Positions 33,801 to 41,578 of a stretch of DNA of 57,912 nt are shown in pieces. The stretch's first letter is position 1; every line of letters starts with the position of its first letter. This DNA is from Acidimicrobiaceae bacterium (lineage in GTDB: Bacteria > Actinomycetota > Acidimicrobiia > Acidimicrobiales > RAAP-2): contig PKXA01000083.1 of NCBI GenBank assembly GCA_003133325.1, positions 32,926 to 90,837 of the forward strand, read 5' to 3'. The translations under genes and the position numbers were made by a program. The notes under the pieces were generated by a model that was not told the origin of the DNA, searched no databases, and worked only from the letters and a program-made list of their open reading frames with translations.

Positions 33801-34817
33801 TCAGAGCGGTACGGAAACCGGGTGCCCGAGTCGCTCGTCGGCCAACTCCTCGGCGACGTCGAGCGGGGTCCGCCCGGCCGCCTCGGCCCGTTCGAGCACC
33901 TCGCCGGTCCGATCGCCGATGCCCATGACCACTCCCTCCAACCGTGCGTGATCCCACCCCGACCGGATGGCATGGATGTGGATGACGCCCCCGGCATTGA
34001 GCAGAAAATCGGGGACATAGGTGATCCCCATCCCGGCCAGCTCGTCGGCGCATGATCGCTCGGAGAGCATGTCATTGGCGGCGCCGGCCACGATGCGGCA
34101 CCCAAGGGTGGGCACGGTCGCGGTAGTGATCACCCGGGCCTGCGCACACGGAGCCAGCACGTCGCACGCGATGCCGAGCACCTCCTCGGGTGCAACCGAC
34201 CGGCCGCCCACCGACGCGGCGACGCGCTCGGACCGGGCCCGGTCGATGTCGCACACCACCACCTCGGCCCCGGCATCGGCCAGCCGCTGGGCGAGGCTCG
34301 CACCGACGTGGCCGACTCCTTGGATGACCACCCGGTGCCCGGCGAGGTCGGTGTGGTCGAGGTGGCGGACGGCGGCGGCGATGCCGCAGAAGACCCCGAG
34401 TGCAGTCCACGGTGACGGGTCGGTCCGGTCACAGGCGACGTCGGAGGCTACCGTACCGATCACCGCCAGGTCCTCGATGGTCGTCCCCATATCGACACCG
34501 GGGATGTAGGTGCCATCGAGCTCGGCCACCAACCGCCCGAAGGCGCGCAGCACCTAGGCCCGATCCGCCTCGCCGTCCTGGCTCAGGATGACGGACTTGG
34601 CCCCGCCGTAGGGCAACTCGGCCAGAGCGTTCTTGAGGGTCATCCCCCGGGCCAGCCGGCAGGCCTCGGTGACCGCGGCGTCCATGTCGGGGTAGGGCAT
34701 CCAGCGCACCCCACCCAGGGCTGGGCCCAGAGTGGTGTCATCGATGGCGATGACCGCCCGCATGCCGGTCACATCGTCGTGGCGAAGAGTCACCCCCGGG
34801 GTCCGAATTGCCCGCAT
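33801..34817 (-). pseudogene. Leucine/valine dehydrogenase interrupted by an in-frame amber codon
   Basis: The frame gives a complete amino-acid dehydrogenase. The N-terminal domain has DDTTLGPALGGVRWMPYPDM and the catalytic-lysine segment LPYGGAKSVI. The Rossmann domain has GVGHVGASLAQRLADAGAEVVVCDID, and the C-terminal part has GAANDMLSE and DFLLNAGGVIH. Codon 88 is TAG (34554-34556) between GEADRA and VLRAFGRLV, with no frame change. The total without the stop is 338 residues, near the family's usual 340-370. The ATG at 34817 has GGAGG. A GTG just after the stop could restart, but that product would lack the active lysine. The enzyme would deaminate leucine to 2-oxoisocaproate. A recent nonsense mutation or a sequencing error is most likely. 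Confidence 0.82.
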
Positions 34818-34984
34818 GGTGTCCTCCACGTTGATCACGGTGCTCACGCTCCAAGTCAACACCGCCATGCCCGCTGATAGGTGAAAATATCCGGAAATGT
34901 GTACTAATACGCAGCAGAACGACGGATAGGGCATGACGGCCGCACGGATTGTGCATTGAATCGGCCTCCGCTACCGTTGGAAGG

Positions 34985-35464
34985 GTGGCCGAACGCGAAC
35001 TGGATGTCATCGATCATCGGATTCTCGAGCTGTTGTCCCGCAACGCCCGCCGCACCATGGCCGATATCGGCGAACGGGTCTCGCTCTCGGCGTCCGCCGT
35101 CACCCGACGGATCGACCGGCTCGAACGGGACGGTGTCATCAGCGGATACACAGTGGTCGTCGACCACGCCAAGGCTGGTCGTCCCCTTCAGGCATTCACC
35201 GAGGTTCGGTTCTCCGGCACAGCCGACCTCGAGCAGATCCGGGCGACGGCCAGCACCCTGCCGGAGGTACAGGCGGTCTTCGCCACCGCCGGTGACCCCG
35301 ACGCCCTGGTGTGGCTTCGGGTGCCCGACGTGGAACGGCTCGGGCACGTCATCGAGCAGCTACGACGGAGCGGGCGGGTCACCGGGACCAAGACGCTCAT
35401 CGTGGTGGACACCTGGACGAGGCTCCTCGAGTTGGATGACGAGCCCACCGCGTTCTCGACATAG
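34985..35464 (+). CDS. Lrp/AsnC-family transcriptional regulator
   Basis: This 159-residue protein has a winged HTH (IDHRILELLSRNARRTMADIGERVSLSASAVTRRIDRL) and a C-terminal AsnC ligand domain (AFTEVRFSGTADLEQI, FATAGDPDALVWL). It is divergent from the leucine dehydrogenase/oxidoreductase genes and probably controls them in response to an amino acid. The GTG at 34985 lies just after TACCGT (about 34972-34977), consistent with a leaderless transcript; a TTG at 34949 is an alternative start. It is the second Lrp protein in the window placed against a branched-chain catabolic unit. Confidence 0.88.
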   Translation: MAERELDVIDHRILELLSRNARRTMADIGERVSLSASAVTRRIDRLERDGVISGYTVVVDHAKAGRPLQAFTEVRFSGTADLEQIRATASTLPEVQAVFATAGDPDALVWLRVPDVERLGHVIEQLRRSGRVTGTKTLIVVDTWTRLLELDDEPTAFST

Positions 35465-35508
35465 GCCTGCATCGGGCCTGGCCGGGGGGTCGTGCTCGAC
35501 CCGATGGG

Positions 35509-36420
35509 TCACCCGGCGATGCGGTGAACCGGTTCGGAAGCTTGCCACGCGGTGTCGAGCAGATCAGCTATCTCGTTGGTGAGCCGCTCGGGGCGCACCC
35601 GCAACTCGAACAGCGAGTTGGCCCGCACCAACCGGGCGTTCGGCATCCGGAGAGCGAGCCTTTCGGCATCGTGGAACGGGTGGATGCGGTCGGAACCGTG
35701 CCCGATGACCAGAGTCGGCATCGTCATGGCTGCTCGCTCGTCCACGGTGGGGGTGATCGGCCCGGCGAGGACTCCGTGCAGAACGGCGGCAATCTCCACA
35801 GGGTCGTTGGAGAGGGTGTTCATCACACTGTCGAGGGCTCCGATGCCGGTACGGGGGACGCGTCGCATCACACTGGCGAACGCCCGCACCGCCGGCCTGG
35901 CGAAATGGACGGCCAGCAGCATGGGGACGAAGGTGAGCGCAGCCGAAGGGACTGCCCATTCGAGGACCGGCATTTCGATGACCAGCCCCTGGACCCGCTC
36001 GGGCGACTGGGCCGCCGCCATGAGGGCGACACTGGCACCCAGCGACACGCCACCGATCACCGCTTTGTCGATGCCGAGATGATCGAGCAGGGCCACCACG
36101 TGCCGGGCGTAGGTGTCCATCCGGTGGAACGACGCCCGTCGGGGCTTGTCGGAGAGACCGTGACCCGGCAGATCGAGCAAGATGACCCGATTGCCTTTGG
36201 CGGCCAGGTCACCGGCGAGACGTCGGTTGAGGTTGGCATCCAACAAGATCCCGTGGATGAAGACGAGGTTCCTCGGTCCGTGCCCATGGATCTCGTAGTA
36301 CAGGCACAGGCCACCCGATTCGAACTCCCCGACCTCGAACGGGGCGGCACCCGATGGGGCCACGGCCGACGCCGGCGACCCGGTTACCGCCGGGTCACTC
36401 CCACCATCAGTGTTTGACAT
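35509..36420 (-). CDS. Alpha/beta hydrolase
   Basis: This 303-residue alpha/beta-hydrolase has HGILLD (oxyanion), the nucleophile elbow GGVSLGAS (S126) and an acid in HGSDRIHP. The C-terminal histidine of the triad is not obvious: where EHPE or similar is expected, the sequence reads ELRVRPERL. It may use another residue or be inactive as a hydrolase. The ATG at 36420 overlaps the nitrilase stop by 14 bases; ATG 36438 is an alternative. The N-terminal 30 residues are Ala/Ser/Pro-rich. It appears to form a two-gene unit with the nitrilase. Confidence 0.82.
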   Translation of the reverse strand: MSNTDGGSDPAVTGSPASAVAPSGAAPFEVGEFESGGLCLYYEIHGHGPRNLVFIHGILLDANLNRRLAGDLAAKGNRVILLDLPGHGLSDKPRRASFHRMDTYARHVVALLDHLGIDKAVIGGVSLGASVALMAAAQSPERVQGLVIEMPVLEWAVPSAALTFVPMLLAVHFARPAVRAFASVMRRVPRTGIGALDSVMNTLSNDPVEIAAVLHGVLAGPITPTVDERAAMTMPTLVIGHGSDRIHPFHDAERLALRMPNARLVRANSLFELRVRPERLTNEIADLLDTAWQASEPVHRIAG

Positions 36421-37303
36421 CGCGCTCAGAGTTGTCATCGGGACAAGAGTAGGTGCCGGGACGACGATTTGCCAGAACGGGCAGCTCGAGGCGAATAAGC
36501 CGCTGCGACTGGAAATCGAGGTCGGCGATGACCACGCCCGGTGAGGGTTCGACCCGCTCGGCCATCACCGTTCCCCACGGGTCGACGATCATCGAGTGAC
36601 CATGACAGGCCGGCATCCCGGCGGGCAGTTCGCCGACCTGACCGGCACCGATGACGAAGACCTGGTCTTCGATGGCCCGGGCCCGCAGCAATATTTCCCA
36701 GTGGGCCGGCCCGGTGGAGGTGGTGAAGGCAGCAGCAACGGCCACCATGGAAGCGCCACCCAGGGTGAGCGCCCGATAGATCTCAGGGAAACGGAGGTCG
36801 TAACAGATGGAGAGCCCGAGGACGGGAGGCGGGTCATCGGTGCCCGATGGTGAGGGCAAGGGAACCAGGCAGAGGGCGCCACCAGGGGCGATGGTCTCCG
36901 ACTCCCGGTGCTCTGCCCCGGGCACGCTGACGTCGAAGAGATGGACCTTCCGGTAGGCGGCGGCCAGTGAGCCTCCGGGGTCGACCAGACAGCTGGTATT
37001 GCGGAGCCGCCCGTCGGTACCGGCTTCGGGGCCGCGGTCGACCGGTGGCCGCTCGGGGAAGCTTCCGGCCAGCAACCAGATCCGATGACGATGAGCGAGG
37101 TCCGATGCCCAGCTCATGGTGGGCCCGTCCATGGCTTCGGCATTGGCTCGAAGGTGGGCGTCGCCACCGGCCACCGAAAAGTACTCGGGTAGCACTACCA
37201 GCTCGGCACCGTCCCCGGCGGCCCGGTTGACCAGTTCAGCCGCGGCATTCAGGTTGGCGTGGAGATCTGTGGTGGCGGTCGTCTGGATGGCCGCCACTCG
37301 CAT
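36407..37303 (-). CDS. Carbon-nitrogen hydrolase (nitrilase superfamily, Nit2-like)
   Basis: This 298-residue nitrilase-superfamily protein has the catalytic triad E40 (VLPEYF), K119 (YRKVHLFD) and C167 (SICYDLRFPE). The spacing and LFDVSVPG segment match the Nit2/omega-amidase branch, which hydrolyses 2-oxoglutaramate-like amides. The true substrate is not certain. The ATG at 37303 has no clear ribosome site and may be leaderless. It shares an overlapping junction with the downstream alpha/beta hydrolase. Confidence 0.88.
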   Translation of the reverse strand: MRVAAIQTTATTDLHANLNAAAELVNRAAGDGAELVVLPEYFSVAGGDAHLRANAEAMDGPTMSWASDLAHRHRIWLLAGSFPERPPVDRGPEAGTDGRLRNTSCLVDPGGSLAAAYRKVHLFDVSVPGAEHRESETIAPGGALCLVPLPSPSGTDDPPPVLGLSICYDLRFPEIYRALTLGGASMVAVAAAFTTSTGPAHWEILLRARAIEDQVFVIGAGQVGELPAGMPACHGHSMIVDPWGTVMAERVEPSPGVVIADLDFQSQRLIRLELPVLANRRPGTYSCPDDNSERDVKH

Positions 37304-37377
37304 GGTGACATGGTAGGGGAGCCATCGGGCACAATGACCGCCCGGGCAGAGGTCGGAACCGTCATCGAGGCAGTCAC

Positions 37378-37410
37378 CGAGAAGCAACCGAGAAGCAACC
37401 GAGAAGAATC
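37378..37410 (+). repeat. 11-bp tandem repeat upstream of a hydrolase gene
   Basis: CGAGAAGCAAC is repeated exactly twice (37378-37388, 37389-37399) and a third, degenerate copy (CGAGAAGAATC) follows, ending eight bases before the GTG at 37419. The AGAAG parts could serve as weak ribosome sites. Confidence 0.8.
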
Positions 37411-37418
37411 GAGCCGTC

Positions 37419-38657
37419 GTGTCCTTCGGAGACCCAGACATTGTCCGCAGTGCCATCCGGGTGGAAGGCTTCCGAGACGGCGAGTTCGACTACCAGTTGA
37501 TCAAGGCGTTGGGAGTGGCCGACTACGGCGGCTCGACGATAGGGGAGTGCCTGGCGGTGGCGGCCGAAATCACCGACGGCAGCCCACAGAGTTGGGCCCG
37601 GTGTTTTGACGAGCTGGCCCATCGGGTGGAGGCGACAGCTCGAATCTGCCTTGCGGCCGGCCACCGCGTGAGTGGGCGCGACCACTTGTTGCGGGCGTCG
37701 ACCTACTACCGGACGGCCGAGTACTACGTGGACCCGGCCACCGAGGCGTCCCGTCACACCGGAGAACGGAGTCGCGAATGCTTCGCCGAGGCCGGATCAC
37801 TGTTTGAACCGCCGTTGGAACTGGTCGACGTGCCGTTCGACGGATCCATGCTGCCCGGATATTTTCTGCGTCCACGTGCGACGGTGGCGGCTGATCCCGG
37901 GCGGCTTCCCACCCTGGTGTGCGTCGGCGGCTTCGACTCCAGTGCGGAAGAGCTCTACTTCCACTACGGGGCCCCGGGGGTGGAGCGGGGGTGGAACGTG
38001 TTCACCTTCGATGGCCCGGGACAACCGGGCTGCATGCGTCTCGACCCGGCATTGGCTTTCCGCCCGGACTACGAGGCTCCCCTGGCCGCGGTGCTCGATG
38101 TGATCTGCGCCCGTGACGACGTGGATCCCGGCCGGGTGGCCCTGGTCGGCCAAAGCTTCGGCTCGTACTTCGCCGCCCGCAGTGCCGCCACCGATCCCCG
38201 GGTACGGGCGTTGGTGGCCAATCCGCCAGTCATCGACATGTGCCGCTACATGGAGGCGTGGGTGGGAAGCGAGGTCTTCGGGATGTCTCGGGATATCCGA
38301 CCCGAAGACGTACTGGGTGTTCCCGAAGACCTGATGCCCAAGCAGATGCAGTGGGGGATCGAGTCCATCTGCCGTCGTTTCGGCGTGCCGTCGTTCTCCG
38401 CCTGGCGGGACGTCATCACCGAGTACCGACTCGGCGACCTGGTCGGGGCGATCACCTGCCCGGTACTCGCCCTCATCGGGGACCGTGAGGGCATCGAGCC
38501 TCTTTCCCAGTTCGATGCCTTTGTCGGCGCCCTTCCGGGTGAGGTCAGCACCCGTCGATTCAACGTGGACGATGGGGCGTCGACCCATTGTCAATCCGAC
38601 AACATCAGGCTGCTGGCCCAAGTCGTCTTCGATTGGCTGGACGAACGATTGGCCTGA
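37419..38657 (+). CDS. Alpha/beta hydrolase of the FrsA/dihydroxypseudooxynicotine hydrolase group
   Basis: This 412-residue protein has an N-terminal helical cap of about 130 residues and a C-terminal hydrolase fold. The nucleophile is S246 in GQSFGS, the acid is in IGDREG and the histidine is in GASTHCQ, so the triad is complete. The architecture resembles C-C bond hydrolases such as 2,6-dihydroxypseudooxynicotine hydrolase and FrsA-like esterases. No pathway partner is adjacent. The GTG start follows an 11-bp tandem repeat. Substrate unknown. Confidence 0.82.
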   Translation: MSFGDPDIVRSAIRVEGFRDGEFDYQLIKALGVADYGGSTIGECLAVAAEITDGSPQSWARCFDELAHRVEATARICLAAGHRVSGRDHLLRASTYYRTAEYYVDPATEASRHTGERSRECFAEAGSLFEPPLELVDVPFDGSMLPGYFLRPRATVAADPGRLPTLVCVGGFDSSAEELYFHYGAPGVERGWNVFTFDGPGQPGCMRLDPALAFRPDYEAPLAAVLDVICARDDVDPGRVALVGQSFGSYFAARSAATDPRVRALVANPPVIDMCRYMEAWVGSEVFGMSRDIRPEDVLGVPEDLMPKQMQWGIESICRRFGVPSFSAWRDVITEYRLGDLVGAITCPVLALIGDREGIEPLSQFDAFVGALPGEVSTRRFNVDDGASTHCQSDNIRLLAQVVFDWLDERLA

Positions 38658-38691
38658 ACTGGGTCGGCCAGAGGGTGATGGCCGGCTGCGG

Positions 38692-39420
38692 CTAGTGGTG
38701 GGAGCAGGCTCGAACCGCGACTGCCGCGGCCGCAGCAGCGGTCTTGGCGGCACGTGTCACCCCTCGACCGAGACGCACCATGCGAGGGATGCGCGCCGGG
38801 TGCCTCAGGAAGTAACGGGCAACCGCTGGTCCGTTGGGAGTCCCGTCTCGGTGGCTGAGTTGAAAGATCTCCTCGTCGATGCTCCCGTCGGTGGCTCGAT
38901 CACTGATGGCCCGGAACACCGACCACGGGATGCCGCGCCCCTCACAGACTTCGGCGACCGCGGCCGTCTCCATATCGACTGAGACGACCCCCCTCGCCCG
39001 CAGATCGGCGACTTCGGCTGTGTCGGTCAGGAGCAGATCGGTCGTCCACATCGTGCCGTGCGGCGATCCGCCGCCGAACGGTGCTGGACGGTATTCGACG
39101 CCGCTCACGCTGTCTACAACGACTTCGGGGAGAACGAGTGTCCCGATGGGTGTCGTGTTGTCCACCGCTCCTGTGATCCCGACCACGACTACTCGTTGAA
39201 CGCCGACCGCGTCGAGGAGACGGCCCGTCCCGGTCTTCGCCAACTCGGTGCCCATTCCCGTCACGATGGCGACAAGCTGGTGTCCCTCGAGCATTCCGGT
39301 GCGAACCCTGAGGTCGCCGATCTGGGTCTTGTGGAGCGACAACTTCCGGACCAGGGGGCGCAGTTCCATCGGCATGGCGCATACGAAGGCGATGGCGCCA
39401 GGCTTTCGAGAATTGTCCAT
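38692..39420 (-). CDS. Nucleoside phosphorylase/MTA-SAH nucleosidase-like protein
   Basis: This 242-residue protein has the purine nucleoside phosphorylase/MTAN fold: AFVCAMPMELRPL at the N-terminus, VVVVGITGAVD, and the ligand-binding SVDMETAAVAEVCEGRGIPW followed by FRAISDRATD. It may remove adenine from methylthioadenosine or S-adenosylhomocysteine, or act in the hopanoid/futalosine variants of the family. The ATG at 39420 is placed by homology. A basic, alanine-rich C-terminal tail (TRAAKTAAAAAAVAVRA) is unusual. It is convergent with the preceding hydrolase. Confidence 0.82.
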   Translation of the reverse strand: MDNSRKPGAIAFVCAMPMELRPLVRKLSLHKTQIGDLRVRTGMLEGHQLVAIVTGMGTELAKTGTGRLLDAVGVQRVVVVGITGAVDNTTPIGTLVLPEVVVDSVSGVEYRPAPFGGGSPHGTMWTTDLLLTDTAEVADLRARGVVSVDMETAAVAEVCEGRGIPWSVFRAISDRATDGSIDEEIFQLSHRDGTPNGPAVARYFLRHPARIPRMVRLGRGVTRAAKTAAAAAAVAVRACSHH

Positions 39421-39485
39421 CCCCGAAGCCTGGCGCGTCTGGTCCTCGGAGCCAAGCCTTACGCTCTGGGTCCGGACAACCCGGG

Positions 39486-40112
39486 CTAGCTCAGCCCGAG
39501 TTGCCTCGAACATGACGGCCACTGGCCCCATCCGCTGCGAGCCTGAAGCTGGTGGGCGGCCTGATCCTGAACGGCAGGCTCGGCATCACTGGGAAGTCCC
39601 GAGTACCCGATGCTTTGCCACGTGCCGACAGAGAACTGGTAGGCGCCGTAGTAGCCGTTGCCACTGTTTTCGCTGTAGTCACCGCCCGACTCACAGTGTC
39701 GGAGCTCAGCCCAATCGCCGGAGGCGGGGGCATAAGCCGACGCGGCCGGCTGTGCCACCGCTGCCGGTGGAGCCGGGGTCGGTGCCGGAGTGGCGACCGG
39801 AGCCGGAGTTGGTGCTGCGGTTGTGGTGGTGGTGGGTGCGGCGGGAACGGTGGCAATTGCCGGAGCCGCTACGGGCGCCGGAAGGTCCAGCGAGGCCAGG
39901 GCGATATCGAGCCCACCCATCGGGCCATCGGCCGAGCCGGGAACGGGGTTGAGCCCGTTTTGGTTCCCCGACAGGCTGTCGGCAGCCAGCTGTGAACCCA
40001 GGACAGCCGCGGAATTCCCGGTAGCTGCCTGTGATGAAGTTGATTGATGGAGGGCAACACCAAGTATTGCCAGGAATGCAGTAATCAATAAGAAAAAGCG
40101 GTGCTTGCGCAT
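39486..40112 (-). CDS. Secreted Rpf-like transglycosylase
   Basis: This 208-residue protein has a signal peptide (RKHRFFLLITAFLAILGVALHQ) and a low-complexity linker rich in Ala, Pro and Thr. A C-terminal resuscitation-promoting-factor domain (WAELRHCESGGDYSENSGNGYYGAYQFSVGTW) carries the catalytic glutamate in CESGG and two cysteines. It would cleave peptidoglycan outside the cell during growth or resuscitation. The ATG at 40112 follows GAGGAGG. The leader upstream is about 330 bases if the promoter at 40450-40479 is right, and contains competing hairpins around the ribosome site. Confidence 0.9.
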   Translation of the reverse strand: MRKHRFFLLITAFLAILGVALHQSTSSQAATGNSAAVLGSQLAADSLSGNQNGLNPVPGSADGPMGGLDIALASLDLPAPVAAPAIATVPAAPTTTTTAAPTPAPVATPAPTPAPPAAVAQPAASAYAPASGDWAELRHCESGGDYSENSGNGYYGAYQFSVGTWQSIGYSGLPSDAEPAVQDQAAHQLQARSGWGQWPSCSRQLGLS

Positions 40113-40443
40113 ATCTTGCGCCTCCTCAAAGTCGCGGAAGCCCGTAGGGCTTCGAGGGTGGCATGGGAATGCGGGCAACCGTCTTGAGTGCATTCGACTC
40201 GCGGACCGGTGCCGGGGAGGGCAGACGGCTCGGGACTTTCAATGAGGTCCGTACGAGGTGCAGACGGGGTAACCCTTGTCAGGTCAGCGTGGGGCGGCTC
40301 CTGGTCGGCGCAGTCGTTTGTTGAACGTGGTGTTCATAGGTTCTCGACACAGGTGGTCAAACGGCTTGAGCCGACCCTCGTGTGGTTCAGTCGCCAGCTT
40401 CTGTGCTGCCGCATCACCGCCGTCTGCCAATGGCTGAGCGAGT
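40113..40443 (-). promoter_or_regulatory. Long structured 5' leader of the Rpf-like gene
   Basis: The 3' end can fold in two exclusive ways. GAAGCCC pairs with GGGCTTC (40137-40143 with 40147-40153), leaving the ribosome site free. Alternatively CCTCGAAG (minus strand, 40150-40157) pairs with CTTTGAGG (40124-40131) through eight pairs including one G-U, hiding the GAGGAGG. This looks like a translational switch. I do not see the conserved cores of the c-di-AMP or c-di-GMP riboswitches. The rest of the leader shows nothing recognisable, and no gene. Confidence 0.45.
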
Positions 40444-40449
40444 TCCCGT

Positions 40450-40479
40450 ACACTACCGACCAGAGTCACATTGTTGCAA
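40450..40479 (-). promoter_or_regulatory. Candidate promoter for the Rpf-like gene
   Basis: On the minus strand TTGCAA (40474-40479) and TAGTGT (40450-40455) are spaced by 18 bases, a fair sigma-70 match. Transcription would begin near 40443. Confidence 0.45.
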
Positions 40480-40481
40480 TT

Positions 40482-40500
40482 ACGCTACGAAACGTAGTGT
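40482..40500. promoter_or_regulatory. Palindrome adjacent to the candidate promoter
   Basis: ACGCTACG-aaa-CGTAGTGT forms an eight-pair inverted repeat with one G-T mismatch, directly upstream of the -35 hexamer at 40474. It is a likely operator or activator site; the protein is unknown. Confidence 0.45.
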
Positions 40501-40554
40501 TGCCGTTACTCAGCGTGGTCAGCGGGGGTGCGGTTGAGCCTGCCTTCGGGGCGG

Positions 40555-41424
40555 TCAGCCACCCGATGGTCGGGAGAACCGGGACGAGACGGCGGCCAGA
40601 GTCTTGGCCACTGCGTCAGCCCCGTCGTTCGACACATCCTCCCTTACCCCGACCAACGGCGTCAGCGAAGCCCATCCATCGGAGATCGCCCCGATGTCGG
40701 AGGCCGGGTCCAACTCGGACAGCTCCTCATCCCGATCGGAACCGCGACCTCCTCGGAGGGCGAGGGTGATCGCCCCGCCGGTCCTGTCTACGGCGGTACC
40801 GTCCACCGGTCCACCGGCACGGTCGTGGCGGGCGGACCGGATCAGTCCGACCGACCCGAGGGACCCGTGGCGGATACCGCGGAGCTGCCCGAGGGGGATG
40901 GCGGGAACGTTCAGGTTCATCACGGTGCCCGGAACCATGGTGGCCAACTCGGGTACCACCTGGTTCACCAGGGCCACCGGGGTCTCCCACGGCACCGGGT
41001 CGGCGCCCCAGGCGATGCTGACCGCCAACCCGCGTATTCCGAACTGCGCACCGGTGAGGGTGGCCCCGACGGTGCCCGAATGAAGCGCCGAGCGTCCCAC
41101 GTTGATGCCATGGTTGATCCCCGACACGATCAGATCGGGGCGGTCGCCGAAGCCTTCGATGCAGGCCAGAATCACGGCCAGTGCCGGAGGGCCGTCGATG
41201 CCGTAGATGGGGACTCGTTCGAGCCCGGGGACTTCCACAGCCTCGTAAGGGATCGACTCCCGCTCGTAGACCGGTCCGACCGCGGCTCCGGCCCCGCTGT
41301 GGTCGACGAGGGGCGCTACCACGATCAGTTCGTGCTCGTCCTCGAAGGCGGCGGCCAGGCCCCTGGCCAGTGCAGCGATGCCCGGTGCGAACACGCCATC
41401 GTCGTTTGTCACCAGAATGCGCAT
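40555..41424 (-). CDS. surE: 5'-nucleotidase SurE
   Basis: This 289-residue SurE-family phosphatase has metal-binding residues in VTNDDG (residues 5-10), a serine in VDHSGAG and an asparagine in SGINHGINVG, all conserved. It dephosphorylates nucleoside 5'/3'-monophosphates and helps survival in stationary phase. The ATG at 41424 begins the conserved MRILVTNDDG. The C-terminal 60 residues are an Asp/Gly-rich extension with no recognised domain. It is divergent from the aldose epimerase gene. Confidence 0.93.
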   Translation of the reverse strand: MRILVTNDDGVFAPGIAALARGLAAAFEDEHELIVVAPLVDHSGAGAAVGPVYERESIPYEAVEVPGLERVPIYGIDGPPALAVILACIEGFGDRPDLIVSGINHGINVGRSALHSGTVGATLTGAQFGIRGLAVSIAWGADPVPWETPVALVNQVVPELATMVPGTVMNLNVPAIPLGQLRGIRHGSLGSVGLIRSARHDRAGGPVDGTAVDRTGGAITLALRGGRGSDRDEELSELDPASDIGAISDGWASLTPLVGVREDVSNDGADAVAKTLAAVSSRFSRPSGG

Positions 41425-41578
41425 CGTCGACGATCCGATCGGAGAGGTCGGGGGATCCCGAGGTCCCGGCTCGAGGAGACGGGTCCTGGTGGCCCTCCAA
41501 CGGGCCACGGTGGCCCGATCGCCTACCATACCGGGCTACATCCGCCGCCCTTCCCGGGAAGACCAGAATGCCGAAGAC

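Noticed and set aside
34554-34556. TAG read as pyrrolysine or another recoded amino acid
   Set aside because: The site is not a catalytic position in this family, no recoding element is visible and no pyrrolysine genes are present; a nonsense mutation or an error is simpler.
35463-35479. AGGCC/GGCCT hairpin as a terminator after the second lrp gene
   Set aside because: The stem is five pairs with a seven-base loop and no T-run; such stems arise by chance in this GC content.
39478-39500. tRNA-like GGCTAGCTCAG string
   Set aside because: It resembles a D-arm, but no acceptor, anticodon or T-arm can be formed, and it overlaps the end of the Rpf-like coding region.
40113-40443. c-di-AMP (ydaO) riboswitch before the Rpf-like gene
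   Set aside because: Rpf genes often carry one, but the conserved CAGCTAACC-type 3' core and the GGGGTGAATC element are not present in the leader.
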